Shown piece after piece: positions 51,682 to 61,512 of a stretch of DNA of 64,000 nucleotides (positions within the stretch are counted from its first letter, which is position 1; each line of letters begins with the position of its first letter). Source of the DNA: Gammaproteobacteria bacterium (GTDB lineage: Bacteria > Pseudomonadota > Gammaproteobacteria > Xanthomonadales > Marinicellaceae); contig JAWLAO010000003.1 of NCBI GenBank assembly GCA_041395445.1, forward strand, positions 372,001 to 436,000. The letters are read 5' to 3'. The notes under the pieces were generated by a model. That model searched no databases. It was not told the origin of the DNA and saw only the letters and a list, made by a program, of their open reading frames with translations. Position numbers and translations under genes: made by a program.

Positions 51682-54447
51682 TTAAATATTGTTCAGTTTG
51701 AGTAATTGTTCATTAAGTTCTTTTAACATATGTTTGTTTTCAGAGAGAGTAATCTTTTCTTTCTCAACGACGGCATGAGGTGCGGAGTTGACAAACTTCT
51801 CATTGCTCAGTTTGCTATTCGCTCTGGTGATTTCCTTGTTTGCTGTTTCTATCAATTTGTTGATACGAGTAATTTCAGCTTCCACATCAATCAACCCAGC
51901 CATTGGAATATTAATTTTCATTTCACCAACCAGAGCCACTGCGGATTCCGGAGCTTGTTCATCATTTCCAAGAACTGTGATATTTTCGAGTACAGCCATG
52001 GTTTTTAGTAATTCTTCGTTGGAATTTAGAATTTCCAAATCCTGAGGAGAAGCATTTTCCAGAATAATAGACAAAGGCTTTCTTGGAGAGATGTTCATCT
52101 CACCACGAATTTGACGAATTCCCAGAACAATAGATTGCAACCATTGCATATCATTGGCCGCTTTTTCAAAGACTAGACTCTCATCAAATTCAGGGAAAGC
52201 AGAAATCATAATACTTTCATCAGGCAGTTGCAGCTTGGTTTTTAGCTCTTGCCAGATTTCTTCGGTAATAAACGGCATCAAAGGGTGTAATAATCGCAAC
52301 GCCTGATCCAGCACATATAACAAGGAGTGTTGAACATTATATTTAGTCTTTTCATCTTGCTTGAGAAGTGGTTTTGCCAGTTCCACAAACCAGTCGCAGT
52401 ATTCATTCCAGATAAAATCGTAAATACACTGAGCTGCCAAATCGAGACGGAATCCATCCAAGTGCTTTCTGAACTCTTCAGTTCTTTGTTGTAAGCGTGT
52501 CAAAATCCACAATTCGGCGATTGAATCCGGCTTCCAGTTGTCGGAATTTAACTCAAAATCTTCGGTATTCATAAATACAAAACGTGATGCATTGAATATT
52601 TTGTTGGCGAAATTCCGGTAACTTTCCAGGCGGTTCATGTCAAAACGCAGATGTCTGCCATTGGTGGCAATTGCTGCAAAAGTAAACCTCAAAGCATCAC
52701 AACCATTGGGTTTGATGCCATCAGGAAATTCCTTACGAGTGGCTTTTTCGATTTTGGGAGCTAATTGTGGTTGCATCAGCCCGGTGGTGCGCTTTTTCAC
52801 CAACGATTCCAAATCGATACCATCAATAATATCAATTGGATCAAGTACATTGCCTTTGGACTTGGACATTTTTTGTCCATGTGAGTCATTAATCAATCCA
52901 TGAATATATACTGTTTCAAACGGAATCTTATCCATGAATTTGCAACCCGCCATAATCATACGAGCGACCCAAAAGAAAATAATGTCAAATCCGGTGACTA
53001 ATACCTGAGTGGGATAGAATTCTTTTAATCGATCCGTTTGTTCGGGCCATCCCAAGGTTGAAAAAGGCCACAGGTTGGATGAAAACCAAGTGTCGAAGAC
53101 GTCTTCATCTTGTTTGAGTTGCAAATCATCAGATAAATTGTACTTTTCACGAACTGCTTGCTCGTCTTCTGCAACATAAATATTGCCTTCATCATCATAC
53201 CAGGCAGGAACACGATGTCCCCACCACAACTGACGGGAAATACACCAGTCTTCAATATTTTCCATCCACTGATAATAGGTTTTGTCCCAGTTTTCCGGAA
53301 CAAACTGAATTTCACCATCTTTGACGGCATCCAAAGCCCGTTTTGCCATGGTTTCGACTTTGACATACCATTGGTCTGTGAGATAAGGTTCAACCACAGA
53401 ATGTGAGCGATCTCCACGAGGAACCATCAGTTTATGAGGTTCGATTTTTTCAAGCAAACCCAGCTCTTCAAAATCGGCGACAATTTGTTTACGCGCATCG
53501 AAACGATCCATACCATGATATTTTTCCGGCATTTCATCATTGATTCTGGCATCATCTGTTAGAACATTGATGATTTCCAGATTATGGCGTTTGCCGATTT
53601 CCGCATCATTAAAGTCGTGAGCAGGAGTGATTTTCACACATCCGGTTCCGAATTCCATGTCTACATAATCATCAGCGATTACAGGAATTTTTCTACCGGC
53701 TAATGGCAAGTCGATGGTTTTTCCAACTAAGTCTGAATATCTTTCATCATCAGGATGAACTGCGATAGCGGTATCGCCCAGCATGGTTTCAGGGCGTGTG
53801 GTTGCGACAATGACAAAACCCTTACCATCAGTTCTTGGATATTTGAGATGCCAGAGAAAACCGTCTTCTTCTTTGTTTTCGACTTCAAGGTCAGAAAGAG
53901 CCGTTTGCAAAACCGGGTCCCAATTGACTAGTCTTTTACCACGATAAATCAGACCTTCTTCATACAGTTGAATGAACTGCTTTTGAACAGCATCAGACAA
54001 GCCGTCATCCATGGTAAAGCGTTCGGTTTCCCAATCAACAGATGCGCCCAAACGGCGAATTTGACCTTGAATCGTGCCGCTGGAATGCTCTTTCCACTCC
54101 CAAACTTTTTCCAGGAACTTTTCTCGACCCAGGTCGGTTCTTTTGACACCTTGTTCTAAAAGTTGTCTTTCAACGACCATTTGAGTAGCAATTCCGGCAT
54201 GATCCGTTCCGCATTGCCACAAAGTTTTTTTGCCTTGCATGCGGTTATATCGGATTAATGCATCCATAATGGTATCTTGAAATGCGTGCCCCATGTGTAA
54301 GGAACCGGTTACATTGGGCGGAGGAAGCATGATGCAGAAAGTTTCGTCAGCTTTCTTTCCTCTTCCTTTGGGTGAAAAGTATCCGGCACTTTCCCAGATG
54401 TTATACCATTTGCTTTCAATTGTTTTAGGATCGTATTTGTTTATCAT
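51682..54447 (-). CDS. valS: Valyl-tRNA synthetase
   Basis: Class I aminoacyl-tRNA synthetase charging tRNA-Val, with editing of Thr. 921 residues. HIGH region PPPNVTGSLHMGHAF, editing domain (ATTRPETMLGDTAIAVHP, GTGCVKITPAHDFND), KMSKS loop GQKMSKSKGNVLDP, anticodon-binding helices, and the C-terminal coiled coil (EAEITRINKLIETANKEITR) specific to ValRS. In E. coli the order is pepA-holC-valS; here a GxxExxY gene stands where holC would be. Confidence 0.97.
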   Translation of the reverse strand: MINKYDPKTIESKWYNIWESAGYFSPKGRGKKADETFCIMLPPPNVTGSLHMGHAFQDTIMDALIRYNRMQGKKTLWQCGTDHAGIATQMVVERQLLEQGVKRTDLGREKFLEKVWEWKEHSSGTIQGQIRRLGASVDWETERFTMDDGLSDAVQKQFIQLYEEGLIYRGKRLVNWDPVLQTALSDLEVENKEEDGFLWHLKYPRTDGKGFVIVATTRPETMLGDTAIAVHPDDERYSDLVGKTIDLPLAGRKIPVIADDYVDMEFGTGCVKITPAHDFNDAEIGKRHNLEIINVLTDDARINDEMPEKYHGMDRFDARKQIVADFEELGLLEKIEPHKLMVPRGDRSHSVVEPYLTDQWYVKVETMAKRALDAVKDGEIQFVPENWDKTYYQWMENIEDWCISRQLWWGHRVPAWYDDEGNIYVAEDEQAVREKYNLSDDLQLKQDEDVFDTWFSSNLWPFSTLGWPEQTDRLKEFYPTQVLVTGFDIIFFWVARMIMAGCKFMDKIPFETVYIHGLINDSHGQKMSKSKGNVLDPIDIIDGIDLESLVKKRTTGLMQPQLAPKIEKATRKEFPDGIKPNGCDALRFTFAAIATNGRHLRFDMNRLESYRNFANKIFNASRFVFMNTEDFELNSDNWKPDSIAELWILTRLQQRTEEFRKHLDGFRLDLAAQCIYDFIWNEYCDWFVELAKPLLKQDEKTKYNVQHSLLYVLDQALRLLHPLMPFITEEIWQELKTKLQLPDESIMISAFPEFDESLVFEKAANDMQWLQSIVLGIRQIRGEMNISPRKPLSIILENASPQDLEILNSNEELLKTMAVLENITVLGNDEQAPESAVALVGEMKINIPMAGLIDVEAEITRINKLIETANKEITRANSKLSNEKFVNSAPHAVVEKEKITLSENKHMLKELNEQLLKLNNI

Positions 54448-54471
54448 AACTTATATATTTGAATTATTAGT

Positions 54472-54511
54472 AACACAGAGAAACACGGAGGAGACACAGA
54501 GTTACGCGGAG
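54472..54511. repeat. Left repeat flanking the GxxExxY gene
   Basis: A purine-rich stretch made of two similar units, AACACAGAGAAACACGGAG and ACACAGAGTTACGCGGAG. The complement of the repeat at 54898-54929 matches both, including 16 of 18 bases of the second. Such ACACAGAG-type repeats commonly border GxxExxY genes. Confidence 0.65.
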
Positions 54512-54515
54512 TTTT

Positions 54516-54893
54516 TTATTTATCATTTATTAATCTTTTAATACCATTTTTTAAAATTGGAACATTGAAGTTAATCAATAATCCTAGCTTGAATTTGCCC
54601 AATTTTAAATATGTCAAGAGTTGAGACTTATGTATATCTGTTAGTTTATCCACTGATTTTAATTCAACTACTATTATTCCTTCAACCAATAGGTCTATTC
54701 TGTAGCCTTGGTTTAGTTTTATTTCCTTGTAGGTGATTGGTACAGGTGTTTCTTTTTCAACTTTTAGCTCAGATTTAACTAACTCATATAGCATACATTC
54801 CTGATACGCAGACTCTAACAAGCCAGGTCCCAATTGCTTGTGTACTTCAATAGCACAAGAAATTATTTGACTTGTTAGTTTTTGATAAATCAT
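54516..54893 (-). CDS. GxxExxY protein (PD-(D/E)XK-like fold)
   Basis: 125 residues, small soluble protein. The family name motif is GPGLLESAYQE (~23-33). IDLLVEGIIVVELKSVD carries the Asp and the E-x-K pair expected of a PD-(D/E)XK nuclease-like core, followed by QLLTYLKLGKFKLGLLINFN. This family is scattered among bacteria, often between repeats, and may be mobile. It occupies the slot between valS and pepA that holC fills in many gammaproteobacteria. Function unestablished. Confidence 0.88.
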   Translation of the reverse strand: MIYQKLTSQIISCAIEVHKQLGPGLLESAYQECMLYELVKSELKVEKETPVPITYKEIKLNQGYRIDLLVEGIIVVELKSVDKLTDIHKSQLLTYLKLGKFKLGLLINFNVPILKNGIKRLINDK

Positions 54894-54897
54894 TAAA

Positions 54898-54929
54898 TGC
54901 CTCCGTGCAACTCTGTGTATCTCAGTGTT
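54898..54929. repeat. Right repeat flanking the GxxExxY gene
   Basis: The inverted counterpart of 54472-54511, just upstream of the ATG. On the minus strand it reads AACACTGAGATACACAGAG then TTGCACGGAG. It forms part of the leader of the gene. Confidence 0.65.
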
Positions 54930-54939
54930 CCTTTTAAGC

Positions 54940-56406
54940 TTATTTTGAAGATTCGTTTATCAAATATTGAACCATCATGGCAACAGGGCGCCCGGTTGCA
55001 CCTTCTTTTTTGTTGTTCCAGGCTGTTCCTGCGATGTCAATATGCGCCCAGTTGGCTTCTTCAGTGAAACGACTGAGGAAGCATCCGGCTGTGATGGTTC
55101 CCGCAGGGAATCCTCCAATGTTTTGCATATCGGCAAAAGATGTATCCAGTTGTTTTTGATAGTCATCCCATAAAGGAAGTTGCCATGCACGGTCATGAAT
55201 TTGCTCTCCTGCTTTTAATAAATCAGTCGGAAGCTGATCTTTTTTACTCATGACAGCTGATGCCACATGACCAAGTGCAACAATACACGCTCCGGTTAAT
55301 GTTGCTAAATCAATTAATACCTGAGGTTCAAATTCCTGAGCATAAGTCAAAGCATCGCATAAAATTAAACGGCCTTCTGCGTCAGTATTCAGAACTTCAA
55401 TTGTTTTTCCTGAATAACTCTTAACCACATCGCCTGGTCTGTATGCATTGCCATCAGGCATGTTTTCAACAGCAGGAACGATGCTGATTAAATTGATTGG
55501 CAACTGCATTTTAGCAACCGCAACAAATGTTCCAATCACGGTTGCAGCCCCACACATGTCATATTTCATTTCATCCATGTTTAATCCCGGTTTTAATGAA
55601 ATGCCGCCGGTATCAAATGTGATTCCTTTACCAACTAAAATATGAGGCTTTTGTTCTTTTTTCGCTCCATTGTATTTTAAAACAATCATCTTTGGTTTGT
55701 TGCTTGAACCTTGCCCAACAGCAAGCAAAGCATTCATACCTAATGTTTCCATTTCCTTATGGTCAAGAATCGTCAATGAGCAGTTGTCATATTTTTTGCT
55801 GATTTTTTTAGCCTTTTTCGCAAGATAATTGGGGTTACAAATATTTGGAGGAAGGTTTCCAAGTTGTCTGGTTGTTGAAATGCCTTTGGCAATGGCGCTT
55901 GCTTGTTGTATGGTTTTTTCTTGAGATTCATCGGCATAAAAATCCATTGAATCTAAGCTGTGTTTATTATCTTTTTCAAAATGCTTGGTTGATTCATAGC
56001 GGTAAGTGGTATTTGCTGCTGATATAGCAATAATTTTGCAAGCCATTTCTTTGTCTAATTTGCCAAAATCAATGGCGGTCATGTAATTTTGGACAGATTT
56101 TGCCGGAGTGCTCACCAGGCTTTTAACTGCGCTGGAAGCGGCAGATTGTAGAACTCCTAAATCACATTTGTCTTTTTTACCTAGGCCAACAATAACAACT
56201 CTTTTGTTACTATCAGTAAATAATGTTAACACTTCTCCACTATTGCCTTTAAAATCACCGCTTTTTAAAAGCTGTGAAACTTTACCTGATACCATGGAGT
56301 CTATTTCTTGGGTGATATCATCCAGTTTTTTATCAGAATAGACAGCCGCAATAATAGCATCAGTCGTTGATTGGGAAGGCTTCGTTAATGATGATGTGAT
56401 TTTCAT
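54940..56406 (-). CDS. pepA: Leucyl aminopeptidase
   Basis: Two-metal (Zn/Mn) M17 aminopeptidase removing N-terminal residues; in some bacteria also a DNA-binding regulator. 488 residues from ATG 56406 with GGAGA upstream; a longer in-frame start four codons earlier is less likely. Metal and catalytic regions are VGKGITFDTGGISLKPG, DMCGAATVIG and the M17 signature NTDAEGRLILCDAL. Divergent from lptF, as is common in gammaproteobacteria. Confidence 0.95.
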   Translation of the reverse strand: MKITSSLTKPSQSTTDAIIAAVYSDKKLDDITQEIDSMVSGKVSQLLKSGDFKGNSGEVLTLFTDSNKRVVIVGLGKKDKCDLGVLQSAASSAVKSLVSTPAKSVQNYMTAIDFGKLDKEMACKIIAISAANTTYRYESTKHFEKDNKHSLDSMDFYADESQEKTIQQASAIAKGISTTRQLGNLPPNICNPNYLAKKAKKISKKYDNCSLTILDHKEMETLGMNALLAVGQGSSNKPKMIVLKYNGAKKEQKPHILVGKGITFDTGGISLKPGLNMDEMKYDMCGAATVIGTFVAVAKMQLPINLISIVPAVENMPDGNAYRPGDVVKSYSGKTIEVLNTDAEGRLILCDALTYAQEFEPQVLIDLATLTGACIVALGHVASAVMSKKDQLPTDLLKAGEQIHDRAWQLPLWDDYQKQLDTSFADMQNIGGFPAGTITAGCFLSRFTEEANWAHIDIAGTAWNNKKEGATGRPVAMMVQYLINESSK

Positions 56407-56541
56407 GTGTTTCTCCAATATTGTTTCAGTGTGTGATAATATTCCACCTGAAATTTTATGCGAAATGTTTTATAAACGGTGCATTTTAAACAACTAACAG
56501 AGCATGTGCCAGTAAATAGTGAACCCTTTACGAGAAAATAA

Positions 56542-57606
56542 GTGCAGATTCTAGCCGGATATTTAAGGAAAGAAACATTCAGAGCATTTTTGGCAATTCT
56601 GATTGTTTTGCTGATTTTCAGTATCGGGCAGTTGTTCGCTGAGTCTCTCCGTGCTGTGGCAAGAGGTGCATTGCCGACCTCTATGCTTTATATTGAGCTC
56701 GGTTTGCGGACAATTGACAGCTTAACCATTCTTTTGCCTTTATCTCTTTATCTGGCAGTTTTAGCAAAGCTTGGACAGATGTACCGAAATCAGGAATTGG
56801 TGATGTATCATGCTTCCGGAGTTTCAACAAGTCATATTTTGCGAATGTATTTGCCACAAATAGTGTTCTTTTTTATATTTCTATTAATCATTTCTACGGT
56901 CATTTTACCACTTGCTTCGCAAACTTCAGAAAGATTAACACGAGCAGCCAGTAAAGACATTTCGTTGATGGGTCTGAAGGAAGGTGTTTTCCAGGAATTA
57001 TCTGGTAGCAACTCGGTCATTTATGTCAGTAAAATCAACACGGAAGAAAAGCGCCTGGAAAACATATTTGTTAATGTGACTCATGATGATCGTGTCGATA
57101 CTTTAACTGCGGAATATGGTTATCAATATGAAGATGAAGAAAATGGCGAAAGATACATTTCTTTATTTAACGGCTTTAGAAATGAAGGGGTTCCGGGAAA
57201 GAAAAAATACAATTTGATGCGTTTTGAGAGAAATGACATCAAGCTACCAAAGCTGGAAGGTAAATCGGTGAATATTGATGAGAAGGGCAAAAGCACTTTT
57301 GAGTTGTTTAATTCCACTGATTTAACTGAAAAAGCTGAATTTCATAAAAGGTTGTCAAGTGCGATTGCTGCTGTTGTGCTTTTGATGTTAGCAGTTTCAA
57401 TTTCAAAAACTTCTCCTCGAGATGCAAAATATACCAGTTTGGTTTTGGGTTTGTTGATTTATATATGTTATTCGTATCTTCTGGCAATCTCTTTTTCGAT
57501 GATCGCTCAAGGAAAAATTCCGGGTTGGATAGGCGGATGGTGGGTGCATATTATTTTCATAATGTATGGTTTGCGAAGGATTAATAAGGTCGACGAGTTG
57601 AAATAA
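56542..57606 (+). CDS. lptF: LPS export permease LptF
   Basis: Inner-membrane subunit of the LptB2FGC transporter that extracts lipopolysaccharide and passes it to the periplasmic bridge. 354 residues: three N-terminal helices (FLAILIVLLIFSIGQLFAES, TILLPLSLYLAVLAKLGQMY, VFFFIFLLIISTVILPLA), a periplasmic beta-jellyroll (~130-270), and three C-terminal helices. MYRNQELVMYHASGVS is the coupling segment contacting the ATPase. GTG start. Stop and next start share one base (TAATG) with lptG. Confidence 0.94.
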   Translation: MQILAGYLRKETFRAFLAILIVLLIFSIGQLFAESLRAVARGALPTSMLYIELGLRTIDSLTILLPLSLYLAVLAKLGQMYRNQELVMYHASGVSTSHILRMYLPQIVFFFIFLLIISTVILPLASQTSERLTRAASKDISLMGLKEGVFQELSGSNSVIYVSKINTEEKRLENIFVNVTHDDRVDTLTAEYGYQYEDEENGERYISLFNGFRNEGVPGKKKYNLMRFERNDIKLPKLEGKSVNIDEKGKSTFELFNSTDLTEKAEFHKRLSSAIAAVVLLMLAVSISKTSPRDAKYTSLVLGLLIYICYSYLLAISFSMIAQGKIPGWIGGWWVHIIFIMYGLRRINKVDELK

Positions 57607-58703
57607 TGTATCCGGGAGTTTTAAACAGATATTTATTCAAGTCAATTAGTATGGGAATACTGATGGCGGCCTTAATGTTCCTGACTCTTGATGTTCTCAT
57701 CAGTTTTATTCAGCAGGTCAATCAGGTTGGAAAAGGCGATTTTACAGTTGGAAGTGCGTTTTATTACACCTTATTGGTAATCCCAAGCAGTATATATAAT
57801 GTGTTCCCGGTGAGTGCTGTTGTTGGAGTCATGCTCGGGCTGGGTCTTTTGTCTGCGAACTCAGAGCTGGTTATTGTCCAGTCGATCGGTATCAGTAAGT
57901 TAAAATTAGCTTCAATAACAATTGTAACATTAGTGGCTTGGCTCGTGCCAATATCGCTGCTTGGGGAATTTGTTGCTGCTGATGCTAAATTGTTAGCGGA
58001 ATCCTATCGTTCGACAACTATAAGTAAAAATATTGGCCTTGGTGCAAATACAGGCGTTTGGATTCGTGATAACAATGTCATTTTTAATGCGGTTCCAACC
58101 GGGAATACTTATGATATTAGAAACAAAGACATTGTTATGAATGATGTGACTGTGTATGAACTTGATGAAAGTCTTCAAGTTGAGAAAGTTTCAAAGGCCA
58201 AACAGGCAATTCACAAGCAAGGAAGTTGGGAGCTTTTTGATATTGAGGTCACGGAATTTGTTGAACTGGGAGTTGAAACCAAGAAATATGAAAAGTTAAC
58301 CTGGCCCTCGAGGATTGAACCGGAAATTCTTAGTATTACTCATTCTCGCCCTAAGAACCTAAGCATCAGAGATATTCTAAAGTTCAAAAAATTCCATGTT
58401 GAAGAAAATAAAATTCCTGCAAATTATGAAATTGCTCTGTGGTCCAAGTTTTTTTATCCATTGGTGGTTATCTCCACGGCCTTGACGGCGTTGCCTTTTT
58501 TGTTTGGTTTAATGCGAGCCGGAGGATTTGGACAAAGACTATTGACTGGTATATTGCTTGGAGTGGTTTTGGACTTAAGCCACAGAACATTGTTGAATAT
58601 TGGTGAGGTTTATAATGTGCATCCAACTTTAGTGACCGTGGCACCTCAGTCTCTTATATTAATTATGGTTTTGTTGTATTTGAAAACTCAAAACCAAAAA
58701 TAA
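57606..58703 (+). CDS. lptG: LPS export permease LptG
   Basis: Second permease of the LptB2FGC complex. 365 residues with the same six-helix plus periplasmic jellyroll plan: LNRYLFKSISMGILMAALMF, YTLLVIPSSIYNVFPVSAVVG, the ATPase-coupling segment ANSELVIVQSIGISK, and the C-terminal helices (LVVISTALTALPFLFGLMRAGG). Directly follows lptF with a one-base overlap. The facing RDD gene begins one base beyond its stop, with no terminator between. Confidence 0.94.
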   Translation: MYPGVLNRYLFKSISMGILMAALMFLTLDVLISFIQQVNQVGKGDFTVGSAFYYTLLVIPSSIYNVFPVSAVVGVMLGLGLLSANSELVIVQSIGISKLKLASITIVTLVAWLVPISLLGEFVAADAKLLAESYRSTTISKNIGLGANTGVWIRDNNVIFNAVPTGNTYDIRNKDIVMNDVTVYELDESLQVEKVSKAKQAIHKQGSWELFDIEVTEFVELGVETKKYEKLTWPSRIEPEILSITHSRPKNLSIRDILKFKKFHVEENKIPANYEIALWSKFFYPLVVISTALTALPFLFGLMRAGGFGQRLLTGILLGVVLDLSHRTLLNIGEVYNVHPTLVTVAPQSLILIMVLLYLKTQNQK

Positions 58704-58704
58704 A

Positions 58705-59115
58705 TTAAACTTCAGAAACCACGGTATTTGTCTGAGTAATCAAGTCCATCCATGTTGATTTCGGAGAAAGCTTCCAGAAAACCCCCAGGCCTAATAATAA
58801 CGTAGAGACCACACCAACAATGAATCTGATAATTGCCTGATTCCAATTAATGGTGTGATTTTCATTTGACGCAGATTGTATCTTCATCTTCCAGGCTCTC
58901 ATTCCGAGAGTTTGTCCACCTTTTTTCCATGAATAAATGTAATAAATTGCAATTTCAAAAGTAACAAGTGCGGAAAACCATAAGGTGTGTCTTTCCACCT
59001 GTTGTCCGTTCCTTATCATCAAAACAATAAATGAAGTCAGTAGTAAAATCCCTATTACCGGGAAAAGATCATATAAGAAAGCAGCGAAGTGCTTCCAGAC
59101 AGGAGGTTTTGTCAT
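58705..59115 (-). CDS. RDD family membrane protein
   Basis: 136 residues from ATG 59115. It has three to four hydrophobic segments and the RDD features: the first helix FAAFLYDLFPVIGILLL with its Asp, and GGQTLGMRAWKMKI before the last helices (the R and D pattern is partly kept). Often located near lptFG in this group. Function unknown, possibly transport or ion related. An alternative start 27 codons upstream adds a second hydrophobic stretch, which is unlike the family. Confidence 0.82.
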   Translation of the reverse strand: MTKPPVWKHFAAFLYDLFPVIGILLLTSFIVLMIRNGQQVERHTLWFSALVTFEIAIYYIYSWKKGGQTLGMRAWKMKIQSASNENHTINWNQAIIRFIVGVVSTLLLGLGVFWKLSPKSTWMDLITQTNTVVSEV

Positions 59116-59367
59116 TAATTTTGCCGAATAAAAAGGACTTGCATTATAGCTTTTCAAATAAAAAAAAGTGTAAAAAACGACAAAATTTGGTATCAAAAAA
59201 ATTCAAGAAAATCAAAAAATCGTTGAATAAATCCTTTTCTTTTGAATCAAAGAACTGTATTCTTAGCAATCTTGAAATCGAGTGCAGGTGAATATCTGAT
59301 AAGTTTTTTCCGAATTTATCAATTGCATCTGATTGTCTATAAATCAAAAATAGAGTGAAAACACGGT

Positions 59368-60153
59368 ATGTTAAACCAAAGCATAAACAAACAAACGATG
59401 AGTAAAATTGTAACGTTGTTGCTTTTGACTCTTGTCTCAATTGTCGTAAACGCACAGCAACAATTAAACACAGCTGTTCAAGTTGTTGTTGATACAAATA
59501 ATGCATCAGCAGCAACACAAACAAGAATCGACAGTTTGAACGATCAAACCGACGAGTTGACAGCAAAATATAGAAATGTTCTCAATGAAATTGAAAGTTT
59601 AAGAGAATACAATAAACAATTGGAAGCAGTTGTAAATGATCAAAGAGCTCAGATTGTCTCGATTGAACAGCAAATGACTAGCTTGGAGCAAACTAACAGA
59701 GGTGTTGTTCCAATGATTATTGAAATGATTGATTCGCTAGGTCAGCTTGTTGAAGCAGATATTCCTTTTTTAAAGGAAGAGAGGCTTGATAGAGTTGCTG
59801 AGCTGGAAGGCATGATTGGATCGCAGGCATATACCACTTCTGAACTTTATCGCAAAGTAACTGAAGCATATGGAATAGAGTTAGATTACGGTTCGACAGT
59901 TGAGTCATATCAGGATGCGTTGCCAAACGGTAAAGAGGTTGATTTTTTAAGAGTTGGTAGAACTACTTTGATTTATCAAACTCTGAATCAAGAGGTTTCC
60001 GGTTGGTGGAATTCCTCAACAGGTCAGTTTGAAGAGTTGGACAAGCGATACAATGCTGAAATTAAAGAGGCTATTCGTATTGCAAAGAAACAAGCTTCTC
60101 CTGATTTAACAGGTCTGCCTGTTTTTGCTGCTGATAACGCAGGAGGGCAATAA
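59368..60153 (+). CDS. DUF3450 periplasmic coiled-coil protein of TonB2-type system
   Basis: 261 residues. A signal peptide (VTLLLLTLVSIVVNA) precedes a long coiled coil (~45-115, QTDELTAKYRNVLNEIESLR, then VVNDQRAQIVSIEQQMTSLE) and a globular C-terminal domain with VEADIPFLKEERLDRV and EVDFLRVGRTTLIYQT, the DUF3450 hallmarks. It opens the cluster DUF3450-ttpC-exbB-exbD-tonB-TPR, known from Vibrio-type TonB2 systems. The start may instead be the ATG at 59398; neither has a strong ribosome site. Confidence 0.88.
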   Translation: MLNQSINKQTMSKIVTLLLLTLVSIVVNAQQQLNTAVQVVVDTNNASAATQTRIDSLNDQTDELTAKYRNVLNEIESLREYNKQLEAVVNDQRAQIVSIEQQMTSLEQTNRGVVPMIIEMIDSLGQLVEADIPFLKEERLDRVAELEGMIGSQAYTTSELYRKVTEAYGIELDYGSTVESYQDALPNGKEVDFLRVGRTTLIYQTLNQEVSGWWNSSTGQFEELDKRYNAEIKEAIRIAKKQASPDLTGLPVFAADNAGGQ

Positions 60154-60155
60154 AA

Positions 60156-61511
60156 ATGAAAACTAAATTTATGAAAAAAACTGTATTATTATTTTTAGTA
60201 GGTTTAACTAGCGTTGCATCAGCGATGACTTTGCCGGAATTGGTTGAGGCAGTTAGAAAATCAGCAACTGAAAGTTCAGCTGAAAACAAGCAACGTTTGG
60301 CAGAATTCAAAAGCAAAAGAGATCAGCAACAAAGATTGTTGAGCGAAGCTGAAGCGACTTTACGAGCTTTAGAGAAAAAATCCGATGAGCTTAAAACTGA
60401 GTTTGATGCTAATGAAAAATCTCTCGCAGAATTAGAAACAATTTTACATGAGAGATCAGGTAATTTAGGTGAAATGCAAGGGACGGTTAAAATTCTGTCC
60501 GGTGATTTGAGAAGTCGTGTACAAAACTCTTTGACAAGTGCAGAAATCACTGGAAGAGATGAGTTTCTATCTGAGTTGGCAGCTAAGAAAGAGTTGCCGA
60601 CCATTGATGATTTGAAAAAATTATGGTTTGAAATGACCAGAGAAATTTCTGAGCAGGCTAAGATTGTTAAGTTTTCTGCACCGGTTCTGAACTCTGAAGG
60701 CGACATCGAAGAGAATGTCAGTGTGATTCGTTTAGGTGCATTCAATGCATTTGATGCAAGTGGCAACTTCTTAACATGGAATCCAGATGGTTTGTCAAAT
60801 AAAGGTGTTTTATATAAACTTTCAAAACAACCAAGTGGGAAATATAAGCAAATGGCAAACAGCTTTGTCAATGCAGCCCCTGGTACAATGGTAAATGCTC
60901 CTATTGACTATACCAAAGGTACAATTTTACAAATGGTTGTCCAAACTCCAAGTTTGAAAGAAAAAGTGGAACAAGGTAAAGAAGTTGGTTATGTAATTAT
61001 CGGATTGGGTGTTTTTGGATTGCTGTTGGCTTTGTGGAAATTCATCAGTTTGTATGTTTCCGGATCTAAAATCAAAAAACAACTTAAGAGCAAAACACCA
61101 AGTTCAAACAACGCTCTGGGAAGAATTATGCATGTTTATTCTGACAATCCGGATGCAGATGTTGAAACTATGGAGCTTAAAATGGATGAAGCCATATTGC
61201 GTGAGACAGCTCCTCTTGAGAGTGGCTTGTCATTCATTAAGGTGATGTATGTTATTGCTCCATTATTAGGTCTGTTAGGTACGGTTGTTGGTATGATTGC
61301 AACATTCCAAATGATTACGTTGTTTGGAACCGGGGATCCTAAAGCGATGGCGGGCGGTATCTCACAAGCATTGGTTACAACTGTTCTTGGCTTGGTAGTG
61401 GCGATTCCGTTGACTATCTTGCACTCAGTATTGCAATCAATGGCTAGAAAACAAACACAAGTTCTTGAAGAGCAAAGTGCGGGCATTATTGCCAGATTAG
61501 CGGAGAAGTAA
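60156..61511 (+). CDS. ttpC: TtpC-like MotA/TolQ/ExbB proton channel protein
   Basis: 451 residues. Signal peptide, then a periplasmic coiled coil (LAEFKSKRDQQQRLLSEAEA, LKTEFDANEKSLAELETIL) and domain, then a TolQ/ExbB channel module (~270-451) with VGYVIIGLGVFGLLLALWKF, FIKVMYVIAPLLGLLGTVVG and GGISQALVTTVLGLVVAIPL. This long form is TtpC, the extra component that TonB2 systems need. A strong AGGAGG site lies two bases after the DUF3450 gene. Confidence 0.9.
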   Translation: MKTKFMKKTVLLFLVGLTSVASAMTLPELVEAVRKSATESSAENKQRLAEFKSKRDQQQRLLSEAEATLRALEKKSDELKTEFDANEKSLAELETILHERSGNLGEMQGTVKILSGDLRSRVQNSLTSAEITGRDEFLSELAAKKELPTIDDLKKLWFEMTREISEQAKIVKFSAPVLNSEGDIEENVSVIRLGAFNAFDASGNFLTWNPDGLSNKGVLYKLSKQPSGKYKQMANSFVNAAPGTMVNAPIDYTKGTILQMVVQTPSLKEKVEQGKEVGYVIIGLGVFGLLLALWKFISLYVSGSKIKKQLKSKTPSSNNALGRIMHVYSDNPDADVETMELKMDEAILRETAPLESGLSFIKVMYVIAPLLGLLGTVVGMIATFQMITLFGTGDPKAMAGGISQALVTTVLGLVVAIPLTILHSVLQSMARKQTQVLEEQSAGIIARLAEK

Positions 61512-61512
61512 A

